DNA from: Aptenodytes patagonicus
Taxonomy: Eukaryota > Chordata > Aves > Sphenisciformes > Spheniscidae
Length of the DNA: 64,000 nt
Direction: 5' to 3'
NCBI RefSeq assembly: GCF_965638725.1
Contig: NC_134970.1
Coordinates: forward strand, 4,407,001-4,471,000
This document shows positions 1-12,400 of this stretch, piece by piece; the first letter of the stretch is position 1, and each line of letters opens with the position of its first letter. The position numbers were made by a program, and so were the translations under genes. A model generated the notes under the pieces. It had not been told where the DNA came from, searched no databases, and worked only from the letters and a program-made list of their open reading frames with translations.

Positions 1-2310
1 ATAGCTATCACCACGAGGGAGGTAAAAACAACGGGCTGCTGCTGTTTCCCTGCAGCAGCAGCAAGAGGCTTAAGAGGATTTTCATGTGCTGTTGCCATCC
101 CCATATCCTGTGGCCGGACCCTGCCCTATCCTGCTCTGCGGTGAGGCGCACGCGGGTCGCGCCGGGACCCGGCTCGGCTTCCCAGTGAGGAAACAGGACC
201 CTTCTCCCAGAGTCGGGTCCAAATGGTTTTTTGGGAATGCCAAAACCCACCCGGGAGCCTCTCCCTGCGGCGAGGGACACCCGGCTCGGCCGTCTGCATC
301 GCACCAGGGCTCGGCCCTCCAAGAGATGCCTGGCAACTCTCAGTTATTTGCTTTTTTTGTGGTTTCTTTCCCCCGCAAGGCGCTTCCCAGCCCTGCCTTC
401 AGGCATGTCAGGAAAAAAGCAAATGAAGCGCTTCAGTCCTGTGCTGAGCAGGCGCCACGGTGGCTGCAAGGCGAGCGGGCAGCGAGACCCCCGGCCGTGC
501 TGCTGCCCGAAACGCCCCGCTTCCCCCTCCTCGGGTTTGCAGGAGCTTTTGCCTCTGTGGCCGTGCCGGGTCGCGGCAGGTCGGCCAAGCACCGCTCTGC
601 TGGGTTGTTCTCACTGGGCAGTGCTGATGTGGGAGCTTTCCTCAGCTTCCCTCTTTTCCACCCACCATCCATCTTGCAAAAAATTGTCAGTGCTTAGGCC
701 TGGGTGCCAAAATCTCCGGCTTCCAACGCAAGCTTTGCTGGAGACTTTCTGTGTGCAAACGACTCTGTGCCTCAGTTTCCCTCCTTGCAAAATAGGGCTT
801 AGTACTGAGACAGGGATGTCAGGCAGCCCCTCTGGGCAGGGCGTGCTCGGAGCCAGGGGTTTGATTTGCACCTATCTCTTAATAGCTATGTTGTGTTTTT
901 TTTTAACTCCCCCCCCCCCCAGTTTCTACTTTCTACCAGGTCCTTTTGCAGCCTAATTAGCAATTTAATGAAAACGATTTAAGGTGCTGCAGGTGGCCCA
1001 AGTGTTTCTGTAGCCCTGCTCAGAGGCAGTGGGAGAAGGCAGCCAGGCATTGCAGCAGCTACGCTCAGTCCCCGATTAAAAGCCCGGCGTCACAGCCTCC
1101 TTGGCACGGGATATGCCATTAGCAAACAGACCTGTAAAATGAAATGTGAAACTTGGCCTCTTCCCAGCAGCCCGAGCTGGTGAGAACTGTGCTCTGCGCT
1201 TGTTTGTTCGTCACTCCCAGGTAAATAAATACGTGCTTGCCAGCGACTCGGGACCGGGGCCAGAGATGGAAGTGATTTTTTTTCTTTTTGTGTCTGAAGT
1301 TTCTGGGCTGCTATTTCAGGTGTAATTAGGGCGATTTGGGCTGCAGAGCCCTTCCTGCCCTCGCCCCGTACAGCTTCCAGCCCTGAGTGAGGGTTTGGGA
1401 GATGTAAGTGCCTCCTCGTCTCCAGACATCTGCTCTTGTGCTTCAGTTCCCAAAGCCTGGATCTGGGTGTCCACGCTTTCCACCCCCCATCCCGACCACA
1501 GCAGCCTGGGGAAAACCAGGCAAATTGGGGCAATCTGCAGAGCACGGATACGCTGCAAGTGTTTGGGGGAGCTGGGATGCAAACCTGTGCCCTTCAGGTC
1601 CCCAAAGTGTTTCTTTTAGGACTTGAAATGCAGCTGTTGATATACAGATTTTTAGGAGCGGTTGCTCGTGGCTTCCAGCGCTGGTAATTGAGGCTCCCTG
1701 TGAGCAGTCACGGGAGAACAGCGGCGTGTTTGCAAAACCAGCGTATCCCAATGGCACAGCCGCCGCGGGGCAGCAAGCTGTGGTCCTGCTGGCTCGGGGT
1801 GTCTGATGGGCAGGGTAACAAGGGAGATGTGGAGACGTCTGCTCATGTCCCGGTCTCACGGTGCCCGTGTCCTGCTGGCCTCCCTCCCTCCCAGCGGGAT
1901 CCTCTCCTCCTTTCCTACAGCTGGGTTTCATCAGTACTTTTTCTCCCCCTGAAGTTTCCCTTCCCAAATTGCATGGCCATTTCCGATGGGAACGCTTCTA
2001 ACCGCGAGTCCAAGAAGTGGAGTCACTTCTGGACTCATTATTTACCCTGATTTGAAACTAATCCACTAGCTAATACAAGGTGACGTGACCCTCCACCAGT
2101 CCCAGCTACGTCTCCCTTGGATCCCCAGCATCGGATGGGGTTGTTGTGGGTTAGGAGGACCTTCTCCCAGTGATGCTGCTGGGATGGGAGCAGTGTCCCG
2201 GAGGAGCACTCATTCGTGCCCCTCGGTGATGTTGGCCCCCCTGGGGACACACTGGTGGCTGGCGACGGCATGGCTGCTGCAGCCTCATGCTTGCCTTCCT
2301 CTCCTCCCAG
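1..2310 (+). other. ITPR3: ITPR3 intron (upstream part)
   Basis: This stretch precedes the first recognisable exon, whose acceptor is CTCCTCCCAG at 2301-2310. I searched it for the missing residues 1-53 and found no matching exon on either strand. It has long open frames on both strands, but these reflect low stop density in GC-rich sequence. No RNA gene or repeat family is recognised. Confidence 0.7.
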
Positions 2311-5300
2311 ATTGCCTCTTCAAAGTATGTCCCATGAACCGCTACTCTGCCCAGAAGCAGTACTGGAAGGCCAAGCAAACCAAGCAGGACAAGGAGAAGA
2401 TTGCGGACGTGGTGCTGCTGCAGAAACTCCAGGTGAGCAGGCGTGAGGGACCGTCCTCCCCAGAGCGGACAGTCCCCATGGGTTGGTTGGGTGATGACAT
2501 CCAAACCTCTCACCGTGCAAATCCTGATATGTTTTGCTTCCCTGAAAACAGCCTGCATGGGAGGCCAGGACCTGCCCTGGGTTTTGCTGTACTCAGTATC
2601 CCTCTGCTCAGCTCTGTTGTCTCCTGTCCCACTGCCCTCCTCTCACTGTGGACCATTAGCCACAGCCACCTTTTCTAGAGGAACAGCTCCTGTAGCCATC
2701 AGCTCTTAATTAATCATGGCATACGGTGTCTAATAAGGGGCTTGAGATAGGAGCTCTGTAAAGTGCTTTGCGCTGGCACCTGCAGGACTGAGGGTTGCAG
2801 TCCCCGGATGGACTGGCCCCCAGGGATGTGCCCTGCACCCTGGGTTACCCATCTTACGAGATGCTCTTATCTGGCCTCTGACGTGAGAGGCAACTGAACT
2901 TTGGATCCTGCCACAGGCTCCTGATGGAGCTTTCACGCCATGCCTGCTCGTGTGCCCCTGGCGCAGCGGGGAGCCCTGGGCAGCGTGGCACGGCCAGGCT
3001 TGGTCCGTGCCGTGTCAGTGCAGGGTGAATACAGCAGCGACCAAGGAGCCACAGATGATTTTGTTGCTCCCGGTGCAAGGGAGATGTCCCAGGGAAGACC
3101 TGCAGAGAAGGATCCAGGGGACTGAGCAGGAGAGGAAGGAAAGGTAGCAATGCTGCTTTTGGGATGAGAGGTGATATCCACCTGCCTTTCCACCCTCGCC
3201 GCCGTGCCCAGCCTTTGCTGTCTCAGCCCTTCCGATGCTCCTTTTGCAGAGGAGCCCATGGCAGAGCAGGGAGAGGTGCTCTGCGAGCACAGCCCCGCAC
3301 CCCCCACAGCACCCAGGCGTGCCTGGCACGGAAGAGGGAGCTGCTGCGGCCAGGACCTGCTCCAAAGGGCTGTGGAAGAGAAAGGCTCCTGTTGATTTCC
3401 ATGAGGTTTGGAAAAGGCCCATGTTAAACATTGCATAATCGGCTCAGACAGCTGGCGAGGCCCCGAGGATGATTCATAAAACCGAAGCTCAGGAGAGATT
3501 CGTTAAATCTTCTCGTCAGGCTTCAAGCCCAGCCCCGGCCCCACAGGTCCCCCGGTTTTGCCTTTGGGGAGCGAGGTCTGATGCAGTGTCCGGACAGGGC
3601 GTCCCAGCTTGGTTTGGAGATGCCGGGACAAGGTCGGTGCCTCCTGCCATGTCCAGCTGTACGTGGTCGCTGGTGTATGGAAACACTATTTTACTGCTCT
3701 GGTTAGACTGTAACTTGTAATGTCGACAGCTGTACTGGCCATGACTGGACAGAGAGGCTCATTTCTGAGCCTGATTGATTGCACCTTGGTTAAGATCTGT
3801 CTTAAAGAGGTTCTGTCATTTCCTTGCTCCTTTCCGCTGCTCCTGGTGTTGCCCTTTTGGCAAATGCTCCCGCATATCCGGAGCCGAGTGCTGGGGGAGC
3901 CCGCGCAGGGAGGGAGCTCTCTGCAAAACGCTGCCTGTGCTGCCACGAAGCCCCTGGACGTTCTGGCAGGATGCTGGACTCCAGGCTGCAATTTATCAGC
4001 GTCTCCCGCAGGCTGAAAACATCTTCCAACCCACGGAGCTAATTTCCTGAAGCAGAAGCAGCCCGGGTCTCGAGCGGAGAATTCCTGCTCAGCCGTCTGC
4101 GATGCCCACAGTTGCCTTTCCGAGCTTGTGCTCTTGTGCCATTGTTTTTAAGTGGATTTAAGGCTTGGTGTTTTCTCAGCTGACTAATTGTAGGTGCAGC
4201 CAGATGCAGTGCAGACATGCCGTGGAGGCTTTCCTCCCGCTCTGCTGATGTCTCCCCATCCTCCGTGCACTCTCCCGGGCTGCCCACCCCTGTGTGCATC
4301 CCTGACACCCCATCCTGCCATGGCTTGGGGACAGACCCCGTCCCATCCAAGGGACACACTGGGAACATCAGCCCCCGTGGGCTTGCGTGTTCAGGGCAGA
4401 CGGTTCCTGCTCCCGGCCCCGCTGGTTTTCGGCAAGGGAGGAGCTTAGATCTGGACACAGATCTAGGACATGCAGCGGTGCCGGATCTCTCGCCAGAGCC
4501 ATGTTGCTCCATGGGGTTGTTGTTAAACTCCCAGCTCTACATCAGTGCGGGATTTCTTGGCAGCGGGTTTGTTTTCCTGATGGCAGCAGCCACCACCACG
4601 GGGCTCGCAACCCCTGGGTGGTACCCGGAGCTGCGTGGGGACCGAGAGTTAACTAAAGTGGCGGCAACATTCAAAAGAGCAAAGGGTGTGTACTGCCACA
4701 GTGCGTGCCAGGCGCGTTCAAAGCCCCGGCATCGCCTGCTCGGGCACTCACCACCTGCCCCCATCCTCCCGCAGGGTGTGGAGCTGCGATTCCAGCTGTG
4801 TTTACCAATTCCTTCTGCTCTTAAGTGAAAGGGGGTGAAAGCAGGTTGGAAAAGGGTAGATGCTCTCCCAGCTCCATCCCTCGCCGCTGTTTCCTATCCC
4901 AGCTGCAGGGGAGCACTGGGTTGACGCTGCCCGGGCTGGTGCCGGGGCCGTTGGCGCACCCTCGCCATTCCCAGACAGATCCGCTGCGGGAGCAAGTTCC
5001 TGCCTTGCTCCATGTATATCAACATCACTCCTCCGACTGCCAGAGCCACCGCACGGAAAATGCCTGTGGTTTTGGAGAGAGGGGCTGCAAGCAGTGCTGA
5101 GCAATCCACTCTTGGAGCGTCTTGGCCGGCGGGGACCCATCCTGCCACATCCACTGCAGCAGGTCTGGACCTGCAGCCGTCTCCAGGCATGGCACTGCCG
5201 GCACGGCGCCTTTTGCTTTTCGGTCTCGGTGCTGCTGGGAGCCCCCGGTCCCCACGGCCCTGCTGCAGCAGGGCTGAGTTGGGTACATTGCCCCAGTCCC

Positions 5301-6474
5301 TGGCCTGTGCACAGAGTCCCCTTTTGGTGCTGTCCCATAAGACCCGCTGGGGTTTTGGGGGAATTTCGGTGCCATTTTGTCCCTGTCCTAATTTCTAAGT
5401 CCTCGGTTTAAAGCTCACATGGACTTTATATGGCAGCTGAGGGCCACATCGTGGTCCAGGGCTGAGCTCTCAGACGCTGAGGACCATATTGTAGGTCTGG
5501 CCCATGTTGTCGAGGGTGCAGGTGGCCCCTCTGGGGCTTGCTCCTGGGGAGTGAGGAGGGTGCTACTACACTCAGCTCTTCTTCTTTCGGCATTCAGCAT
5601 GCGGCCCAGATGGAGCAGAAGCAGAACGAGACAGAGAACAAGAAAGTGCATGGCGACGTGGTGAAATACGGCAGCGTCATACAGGTACGGGTGCTCGCTC
5701 TCCTCTCCTCTGTGCTCGGCCGATGGGTTTTGGGGGGAGATGCACAGATCCAGCACATCTGAGTCAGGCAGCTGCTGGGAAGGGGCTCACGGGATCGCTC
5801 CTGGGTATGGCCAGCCCTGGGGACCGGGGGGGGCTGTACCACCACAGCTCACCCTGGTGTTCACCTTTCCAGCTCCTCCACATGAAGAGCAACAAGTACC
5901 TGACAGTGAACAAGCGGCTGCCGGCCCTGCTCGAGAAAAATGCCATGCGGGTGACGCTGGATGCCACCGGCAACGAGGGATCCTGGCTCTTCATCCAGCC
6001 CTTCTGGAAGCTGAGGAGCAATGGAGATAACGTGAGCGCGGGGCCAAAAAGTCCCCAAATTAAGCTGTGCAGAAGGCACCGTGCGTGCCGCATGCCAGGG
6101 CTCACCTCCCTGCCAGGCTCCCGGTCTCATCCTCGCTCCCTCCTTTCTCATTTTGCTCCCCAGGTAGTCGTGGGAGACAAAGTCATCCTGAACCCTGTCA
6201 ACGCCGGGCAGCCGCTGCACGCCAGCAACTACGAGCTTGCTGACAACGCTGGCTGCAAGGAGGTATGGGGAGGCTGGGCTGCCTGTGCAGGGTCTGGCTT
6301 TTAGGGCTTGCCTGGTTGGTTTTTTTTTTTCCTTTTTCTTCCTTTATTTCCTTGTCCCAGGGATCATGACCGCGCTCTCTTGCTCCTTAGGTGAACTCGG
6401 TCAATTGTAACACCAGCTGGAAAATCAACCTTTTCATGCAGTTCTGTGACCACATGGAGGAAGTGCTGAAAGGG
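2311..6474 (+). CDS. ITPR3: ITPR3 exons for the suppressor domain (residues 54-237)
   Basis: Five exons: 2311-2432, 5598-5684, 5873-6031, 6164-6262 and 6391-6474. They encode most of the N-terminal suppressor domain, a beta-trefoil that lowers IP3 affinity and couples binding to gating. Readable landmarks are [19 protein letters not shown] in the first exon and [19 protein letters not shown] in the third. The first exon begins with the last two bases of an Asp codon, so its donor partner lies outside the window. The 3.2 kb intron 2433-5597 is the largest in the gene here and holds no exon that I recognise. Confidence 0.95.
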
Positions 6475-9400
6475 GTAAGGAAGGAGGTTCTGGGACATGG
6501 TGGGCTCCAGGGACCCGGCCCCGGTCCCCTGCAGGGGCAGGACATGTGAACAGCCGTTTGGCTGCGTGACAAGGGCAGAGGAAAGAGATTCTGTCTTTAG
6601 GACCTTAATTTCTAGGAGAATTCATCACTTGGAGAACTTAACAGCGAGCTAGAGTTGGATATTTTGGTATCTCCTGGCAGCAGGTACCCAGGGGGGCATG
6701 AAATTACCCTCCGCCTTATTGTATTAAATTGGCTCTCGAGGACAATACGAAGCACACGTAGTGCCAGGAGTGGCTTCTAGCTGCGAGGACAATTTTCAGC
6801 TGTTTAGCTGTGCAGCAGGGCTGGCTGTTGCCTGTGAAAGGAACTTTCCCTGCGGAGCTATTGTTCGGGGCTGAGGTCCTCCAGGAAGCAGCTGGATGGA
6901 TATTGTTATGATCTTGCAGACCCTCATCCCCAGGCGCCACACTTAGCCCCAGCTTCCCGCGTCCACTGCATCCTCCTCCCCAGGGCGCTAATGCCTTAGA
7001 CACATTGGTGAGTGGAGCCTCTGCCCGCGCTGGGGGGTGTAAAATGGTTGGTTTGCACCCATTTTACAGCCCAGGGAGGGGAAGCAGAGAGAATTGACTT
7101 GCATGAGTAAACGGAGTGATGGCATTGCGGAGCGCAGGGTGTCCCGTGCCCATGCAAGGTGACCTTCCCTGGGTTTAGAGGGGCATTTGTGCTGCTAGAG
7201 GCAGGTTTTAGCACAGCTCAGGTAGGTAGGACTGGAAAAGCTGATGGTGCCCTGTGATGCCCGGGCTCCCGCGGTCCTGCCGTGCCGCGGCTGGGAGCTG
7301 TGCTCTGCTCTGGACCATGTATGGGGGGATCCCATCCCCTTGCAGGGTGGGGGGTCACAGGAGGAGCTACGTCAGTTTGTAGGAGAGCCACATCCCTGGG
7401 TCTCACCACTGTGTCCCGGTGCCAGGGGGATGTGGTGAGGCTCTTCCACGCCGAGCAGGAGAAGTTTCTCACCTGCGACGAGTACAAAGGCAAGCTGCAC
7501 GTCTTCCTCCGCACCACCCTGAGACAGTCGGCCACCTCGGCCACCAGCTCCAACGCCCTGTGGGAGGTGGAGGTGAGCAGGGAGAGGATGAAGCTTTGGG
7601 GGTACCTCTGTGGATTGCTGCACTTTCACCAGGGGGGGTTGTGCTAGAAGCAGTGATTATTTCTATACATTTCCACCTCTGGTAGCCTGACTGCCCTGGT
7701 GAAAGCCAGCACAAGGCTCAAGCTCCACGAGAGCACTGGGAACCGCGGCTGCTGGTGAATGGGCACGGGTGTCTGTCTGAGCTCTGCGCCCCGAGTATGT
7801 TTGCTCGCAGCCGCCTTTGAGATAGGACGGGGTTCTTATCACCAGCGTGTTTGCCTGGGGTCAGCGGAGGCTCGGAGGCAGGAACGGCATCCCGGTTCCC
7901 CGCAGCCCCGCGGGGGCCACCGGCTGAGCTCTCCTCTGCTTCTCGCAGGTGGTCCACCACGACCCGTGCCGAGGGGGAGCCGGGCACTGGAACGGCTTGT
8001 ACCGCTTCAAGCACCTCGCCACGGGCAACTACCTGGCAGCGGAGGTAAGGGGGTGAGCAGAGGGATGCAGAGACCTGCCCGGCCCTTGCAAAGGCAGTGC
8101 CCACCTGCCCTTAGGCAGAGCTGCGATGCCCAGGATTGCCTCTGGCCCTGCTCCAGTTTGCTTTCGGAGCCTTCCTGCCCTGGGCCTCTATGGCTCCTCC
8201 TTGCTCGCAGGAGGCATTGGCACCGGGGCTGTGAGCATCATCGTCTTTTGCCCGTTTGCAGGGCTAGGCTTTCCCCCCTGAAGTCTCCCACCCCCATGGT
8301 CCAGGGGTTCGCATGCCAAAATTGCTGTTGTTCCTGGCTCCCTCCTCTCCTGGCCCGGAGGGGCAGGAGGGGGTGGCCGGGGTTTTCCTCTATTTGCTCT
8401 CTCTGGGCCAAGCGACTGTACCGGCACAACCTCCTGGTAAGATGGAAGCGGGGGATAATTCATCCTGCTGCGTTTAACTCTTCCTGATCAGGTTTTGCCC
8501 ATCCTTATCCTCTGGTCCACAGCAGCATCCAGGGCTGTCCTTGCCTGGGGAGGGTGCGGACAAAACCTGGGCCTGGAACTATCATTTGCCAAATGTTTTT
8601 CCTCCCATTTAAGGCCAGCTCAAGGCCTCATGATAGAGGCACAAAGAGGTTTCTGCACTTAGGTAATGTGGTTTATATGACACAAATGAGCTGCCAGGAC
8701 CAAGGGAAAGACAGTGTTACACCCTGCTGCCAGGGGAGCAGGGATGTACCGGGGAGGGATCTTGGGGCACCATGTGCCAAAAGTGCTCCCTAGCTGGAGA
8801 AGACAACCAAAGGCAGCCCCCAGGGCCCCTTCCACCACTGGCACGATGGCAAACAGCAAATACTGGGGCTCTGAAATGGCTGCTTTAAACCAAAAGACGT
8901 CACTCAGGTGACATCTCCTGCAGAGAAAAGAAGATCACAGAATGATCCCCATCCCAGGCTGGTGCTGCCCGGCTTGTGTTGCTCACTGAGACCTCAGCCT
9001 GGGGCCTCGAGGGATTTACAGCAAGAGCTCGTCTTGCTGCAACACAGAGCCCCGGGTCTGCTCGCCAGGGCTCACCCCGTCCCGCTCCTCGGCGACGGAG
9101 CGCTGTGCACTGGGTATGGGTCACGTCCTCCAGCCCCATCTGGGCAGGTTTCCTCTCTCTGCGATGTGATCAAGGAAGGCAGGAATAGAGATAACACCCC
9201 ATGCTCAGGGTTTTGGAGGGACCGAGTGGGAGGACTGATAGCTGTCTTTCATCTCCCTCTTTAACTTTTCAGGAAAACCCAAGTTATAAAGGAGACGTGG
9301 CTGAGCCCAAAGCAGCGTCCACGGTGAGCTGTCTTGCAGCCTCGCTAGCAGAAATGCTGCTGCCTGAAATCATGCCGTCTCTTAGACTCTGCCTGAAAGC

Positions 9401-12400
9401 AGGGAAATGCCCCAAAACAGAGCCCGCTGCGGGGACAGTGCCCACACCGTGCCGCCGGGTCCCGCTTGGTGTCGAGGCTGCGGCTGGAGGCTGTCCTGCT
9501 GCCCAGCAGAGCATCCCCGCGCCCCGCACTGTAGAGTAGCATCCCTATGTCCCGCTTGCGAGAGGACCCTGCTGAAATCTGTTGGAGGGGTCCCAGTGCA
9601 TGCTGGATCCCCAGGCCACGGGGAAGTGCTGGTAGAATAGAGATTTGGACTTTCAGGGGTTTTTTTCCTCTTTGCCGTTGGTGACGTTTGGAGAAGGGGT
9701 GGCCTCGTAGCTCAGGTGCATCATGCCGTGCTTGTGCTCTTGCAGCCCCTCGTGCGTCTCCGCGCTGCGAGGCTCAGCCCGGCATCCGAGCAAAAGCTTC
9801 TGCTCTGAGCGTAGCCGCTGCGTGTCTCCTCCGGTGCCGTGTGCGCAGGGAGGCTGGGCTCGGCGGGGCGGCCGCCCCGCACCAGGCTCAAAGCCGCTTT
9901 CCCTGGTGCAGGGGGGCAGCGGCCGTGCCAGCCGCAGGAACACGGGGGAGAAGATCAAATACCGGCTGGTGGCTGTGCCCCATGGCAATGACATCGCCTC
10001 CCTCTTCGAGCTGGACCCTACCACGCTGCAGAAGACGGACTCCTTCGTCCCGCGGTACGTGAGCACACGTTGCCATGGAGGGATTGAAATAAAGAAGGGA
10101 GGCTTAATTGCATGGTGTGAAATTTTGGCAAGTCTGTTCTTGGGGGGGCTTTGCTGAGTGTTGGGAGAAATGGTGGGTGCTGGTGTGTCCGTGTGGGGAT
10201 CGCTCACCAGGACACTGTGCCATTTGCAGGAACTCCTACGTGAGGCTGCGCCACCTCTGCACCAACACCTGGATCCAGAGTACCAACGTGCCCATTGACA
10301 TCGATGAGGAGAGGCCCATTCGACTCATGGTACGGCCCTGCTCCCTCCTCCCATGCGTGGATTTATCCCCCATGCCCTAATAGCTCTTAGCATGCTCCTT
10401 CCCACCCAGCACCCAGGCTTTACCCAGGGACTGAAATACCCTGATGATCCAAGCGAGTGGCTGGACACCAGCCTAGAGCCCGTCCCAGTAACCTAGAGCC
10501 CACCCCAGTCCTGCTGATGGGGACAAACTGGGTCACTGACTTCACCCGGGGTGGATGGTGGGGACGTGCTCGGCATTGCCCTGTCTGTGTGATGCTGCTT
10601 CCCCGTTGCTTCCCAGCTGGGCACGTGCCCCACCAAAGAAGACAAAGAAGCTTTCGCCATCGTCTCCGTGCCCGTGTCTGAGATCCGGGACCTGGACTTT
10701 GCTAACGACGCCAGCTCGATGCTGGCCAATGTGGTGGAGAAGATGAATGAAGGTTTTCTCAGCCAGAACGACCGGAGGTAAAAAGTCATTTCCCCTGGGA
10801 GATGGGGCCGTGCTGGGGTCCTCCAAGGTCTCTCCAGGATTGCTGCAGGATGGGGCCCCTGCCTGGGTCTTGGTGCCAGCACTGTCTTGCTTTCCTTCCC
10901 ACAACCCAAATCAACGCCTGCTTCTCCCAGGAGTCTGGCAAGGAAACCAGATAACGCCGCAGCCCCGCTGTAGCCCCTCCTTTGCTGCTAGAAAAATATC
11001 CGAGGGGCTGAGAGATGGCCCCACGATAGGGGCAGCTGGGTTAGTCACAGTATTATTTTTAGGTGGGTGGGTTCTCGGTGCTTCCTGAGCAAACACGGAT
11101 CCCCCGTGGGACAGAGTGAGCCAATTCCGCCCTGCCAGCCCGCCCTGCGTGGGTCCCGCAAAGGTGACTAAGGGTGCAGAGGCGTTAAATGCAAAATCCC
11201 TGGCATGAATCACGAGCAAAGGTCCCTGGCATTTACCCTGGCACATATAGTTTCCTTAGAAACCATAGGGGCTGTAAAACCTCTTGCTTCAGGGCAGCCA
11301 TTAACCTCTAGCAGGGAGGGGAGGATTGGCCAGCAGCTTCCCTGGCAGTCTTTTGAGCCCTGAACATGGGCTCTTTGGACCTCCAAAATGCACCGGGATG
11401 CATCATTGCAGGGACCCGAGTCTGGGTGGGCTGCGTGGGGTGGGTGAGTAGTCCCCCCAGCCCACTTGCACCATGCCCCCTTGCAGGTTCGTGATCCAGC
11501 TGCTGGAGGACTTGGTGTTTTTCGTCAGCGACGTCCCCAACAATGGCCAGAACGTCCTGGACATCGTGGTGACCAAGCCCAACCGGGAGCGGCAGAAGCT
11601 GATGCGGGAGCAGAACATCCTGAAGCAGGTGAATGGCCTCGGGGCCCTGCATCCGAGCAAGGCTGAGGTCCTGCGGAGATGTCTTGTGCTGCCCAGGGCC
11701 ATGCTGGAGTCCAGTGATCTGGGAACCCCCATGGAGGAGGTGTAGCTGGTCTCCAGCTCATGCCCCAGTGGTGCACCAAGCCCTCCTGGCAAGCACGGCT
11801 GGTGTCCAGCCGTGCATGGGGGTGATGGTGTGGAGGGTGACACGGCACTTATCATCTCTGCTTTTGGGCAGATCTTTGGGATCCTGAAAGCCCCCTTCAA
11901 GGACAAGGGTGGGGAAGGGCCCCTGGTGCGGCTGGAAGAGCTGTCGGACCAGAAAAACGCTCCCTACCAGTACATGTTTCGGCTGTGCTACCGCGTGCTC
12001 CGGCACTCCCAGGAGGACTATCGCAAGAACCAGGTGCATGGGGGGTGATGGGGGGAGCCCCCATCCTGCCACATGTTGCAAAGCCCTGGGGGGCTGCCGA
12101 GGTCTCGGTGGCACAGGGGGGCATTGCCAGATTCCAACACCCAGCCCCGTGCACTCACCGCCTCTCTGCCCGCTCCAGGAGCACATTGCCAAGCAGTTCG
12201 GCATGATGCAGTCCCAGATCGGCTATGACATCCTCGCTGAGGACACCATCACGGCCCTGCTGCACAACAACCGCAAGCTGCTGGAGAAGCACATCACGAA
12301 GACAGAGGTGGAGACCTTCGTCAGCCTGGTGCGCAAGAACCGCGAGCCACGGTGCGTGTCTGGAAAGGCCCCGTCCCAAAGGGTTTTGTGCTGCGTGATG

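Noticed and set aside
1-2310. Search for ITPR3 exons 1-2 (residues 1-53)
   Set aside because: No sequence encoding the conserved SSFLHIGDIVSLYAEG or VDDRCVVEP segments was found, so they must lie further left.
4217-5411. Overlapping plus-strand frames of about 180-200 codons in the intron 2433-5597
   Set aside because: No family resemblance, no conserved splice context, and similar frames occur on the other strand.
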